NCBI GenBank assembly: GCA_037176845.1
Contig: JAYKXP010000003.1
Span: forward strand, 186,001 to 250,000
Length of the DNA stretch: 64,000 nucleotides
DNA from: Paramarasmius palmivorus
Taxonomy: Eukaryota; Basidiomycota; Agaricomycetes; Agaricales; Marasmiaceae
Direction of reading: 5' to 3'
Positions 62,477-64,000 of this stretch are shown here, piece by piece. The notes beneath the pieces were generated by a model that was not told where the DNA came from, ran no database searches, and saw only the letters and a program-made list of their open reading frames with translations. How positions within the stretch are numbered: the first letter of the stretch is position 1; each line of letters opens with the position of its first letter. Made by a program: the position numbers and the translations under genes.

Positions 62477-64000
62477 TCACGCTATATCATTGTGACACTC
62501 AGATGGAGAATACTCTTCCATAGGCTTCTTTTCGACGTCTTTGAATGACTTGTCAGTCACGGAAGACTATGATTGAACTCTGTTAGTCTTGACATGATTC
62601 GATCAATGTTAAATATTCTTACATTGATTTCCCCGCTTCGGTCATTTCGATCTCGAACCATTTCATGGGTGGTGTCGATTTTAATTGAAATGTTGGCTGA
62701 TCTTGACTAAATGTGGGTCAGTGTCGGAATGTAATACACAAAGATAAGATTTGCATTCTGCTTACGTTCGCTGTCATATCGCGTTTGTGGTGTCTAGACT
62801 TGAAGGTTTGTAAGGAGAAAGAAAGTTCGCCACCAGTCTCATCCGTTAGTCCTCTGTCAGAAGTCCTCAGATCCACATATACTGTTCGCGAACGTTGAGA
62901 AGCCTACCTGATACTTTGGCGCGCATTCAAGGTTGCAAGCAACGAATTTGAGTATACTAATGATAATTCATCATTGACTTGTTCCGAAGCCACTGAAGAC
63001 GGGACTTACGTCGTCCAAGGCTAAAATAGAAAGCCACATATATCAGTGTATCTCCCCACACTAGAATCTGTCGAAATATTTGAAGAGCATCCGCAACAAC
63101 CAAGAGTGACCTACGGAGAATAGAGAGGCGATAGCGCAGATGCTTGTCAATAGACCCGTACTAACGCTAAACATGATCTTGAATAGGAATGGTAAGCCAG
63201 AATTCATCGTACTATGACAAACTGACTAATTTGCTGATCATCGTGTCTGATCTACGATGTTTTGCCAGTCAGAGAGACCGAGAAGAAATGATGTATGCGT
63301 TGTGTATGCGTACTTTTTGAAGCCCGTCCTGGACCGATGTAGGAAGAAAAATAACCCAGTAGCTATGAATACGTCTGCCACGGCACCAAGGACGTTGACG
63401 GTCATCGAGAGACCCTATAGCTATGGTCAGTCATGATGGATCACTGAACACTGCTACCAACATACTTTGAGCTTAGTAAGGTCTTGCCAGGTATCGAGCT
63501 TCATCCTACAAGGGTAGCAACAATTAACAGCGGATAGTCATTTCTCAAGAGCACTCACGATTGGATAGTGAATGCTGAAAGACGGCCTGAGTTACTACTG
63601 ATAGGAGGTTATTAGACGACATTTACTTACCAACAGAGCACGCTGTAGATACAATAGAAATTGGTGTCATGTTTGTCACTACTGGAGCAATCATATCGAA
63701 ATGAGAATAATCACCAAACTCCGCGAGAACCAGGGCAGCCTAAAGCAGCGGTCAACGTCGGCATCTCTGGGAAATAATAGAATCGACTGACAATGATTGC
63801 GGTGAGGGGAATGTTTTCCTTGCTCACTGTCCAGGAGCCATTAGCAGAGATGTAAACGCCATTGGGAATCAAACTTACGCCTCCAAACGCGCATAGTCAG
63901 AAAACTTTGAACGAGGAGCCCAATCAACCCCTAACGTAAAAAGTCAGCGGGATGTTTGCACGGATGAGCAGAGACGGCTCGCATTGAAGAGAACCTCTAG
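62477..64000 (-). CDS. DUF6534-type multi-pass membrane protein (5' partial)
   Basis: Many very short exons read from the window end inward: GLIGLLVQSFLTMRVWR, LSKENIPLTAIIV, AALVLAEFGD, MTPISIVSTACSVG, GLSMTVNVLGAVADVFIATG, LFFFLHRSRTGFKK, DTMISKLV, TGLLTSICAIASLFSV, VWGDTLIYVAFYFSLGR, NSLLATLNARQ-like end of the membrane domain. A hydrophilic tail follows (LTDETGGELSFSLQTFKS, NISIKIDTTHEMVRDRNDRS, KPMEEYSPSECHNDIA) with the stop at 62477. The order TM-hydrophilic kink-TM-LNAR is that of agaricomycete DUF6534 proteins, often seven-TM-like, function unknown. The start lies beyond the window. Confidence 0.72.

Overview
The window is a gene-dense stretch of a filamentous basidiomycete chromosome, most likely an agaricomycete (mushroom or wood/litter decayer). 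Evidence: almost every gene is split by many roughly 50-60 nt GT-AG introns; families typical of Agaricomycetes are present (DUF6741, DUF6534, F-box/LRR-like, several secreted GMC oxidoreductases, a CYP2-clan-like P450); and there is an intron-containing nuclear tRNA. No transposon, CRISPR array, rRNA or virus-derived gene was recognised. Gene spans run from start to stop codon with introns inside; splice sites were read by eye.

Layout. 1-6447: 5'-truncated ZNFX1/Hrr1-like SF1 helicase with NFX1 and RZ zinc fingers. 6826-18260: housekeeping block with glycerophosphocholine acyltransferase GPC1 (-), a DUF1748 microprotein (+), oligosaccharyltransferase subunit OST2/DAD1 (-), a SOD-fold mitoribosomal protein (+), hexokinase (-), an unassigned membrane-protein-like locus (-) and a Csx1/Nam8-type three-RRM protein (+). 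19371-29760: secreted-enzyme block with a GH35 beta-galactosidase (+) facing a tandem pair of glucose-oxidase-like GMC oxidoreductases (-). 30492-35555: F-box-like protein, small coiled-coil protein, secreted M43 metalloprotease, tRNA-Val(CAC). 35692-43688: accessory metabolic block with a degenerate dienelactone-hydrolase/SnoaL fusion (-), a divergent FAD monooxygenase (+), a putatively GPI-anchored GMC oxidase (+) and a stand-alone SnoaL-like protein (-). 44685-59035: conserved block with DUF6741 protein, nucleoside transporter, mitoribosomal uL24m, APSES factor MBP1, SAM50, CDC14, HEM12 and COMPASS subunit SHG1. 59383-64000: a cytochrome P450 and a DUF6534 membrane protein truncated by the window end.

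How the genes may work together. GH35 plus sugar-oxidase-like GMC enzymes fit extracellular polysaccharide attack with hydrogen peroxide supply. The 35.7-43.7 kb block resembles a small aromatic-compound pathway; a perfect 16-bp palindrome lies in its divergent promoter. Four head-to-head pairs of conserved genes each share about 183-204 bp of promoter; the MBP1/SAM50 one carries an ACGCGT MCB box, the site MBF itself recognises in yeasts, which suggests autoregulation.
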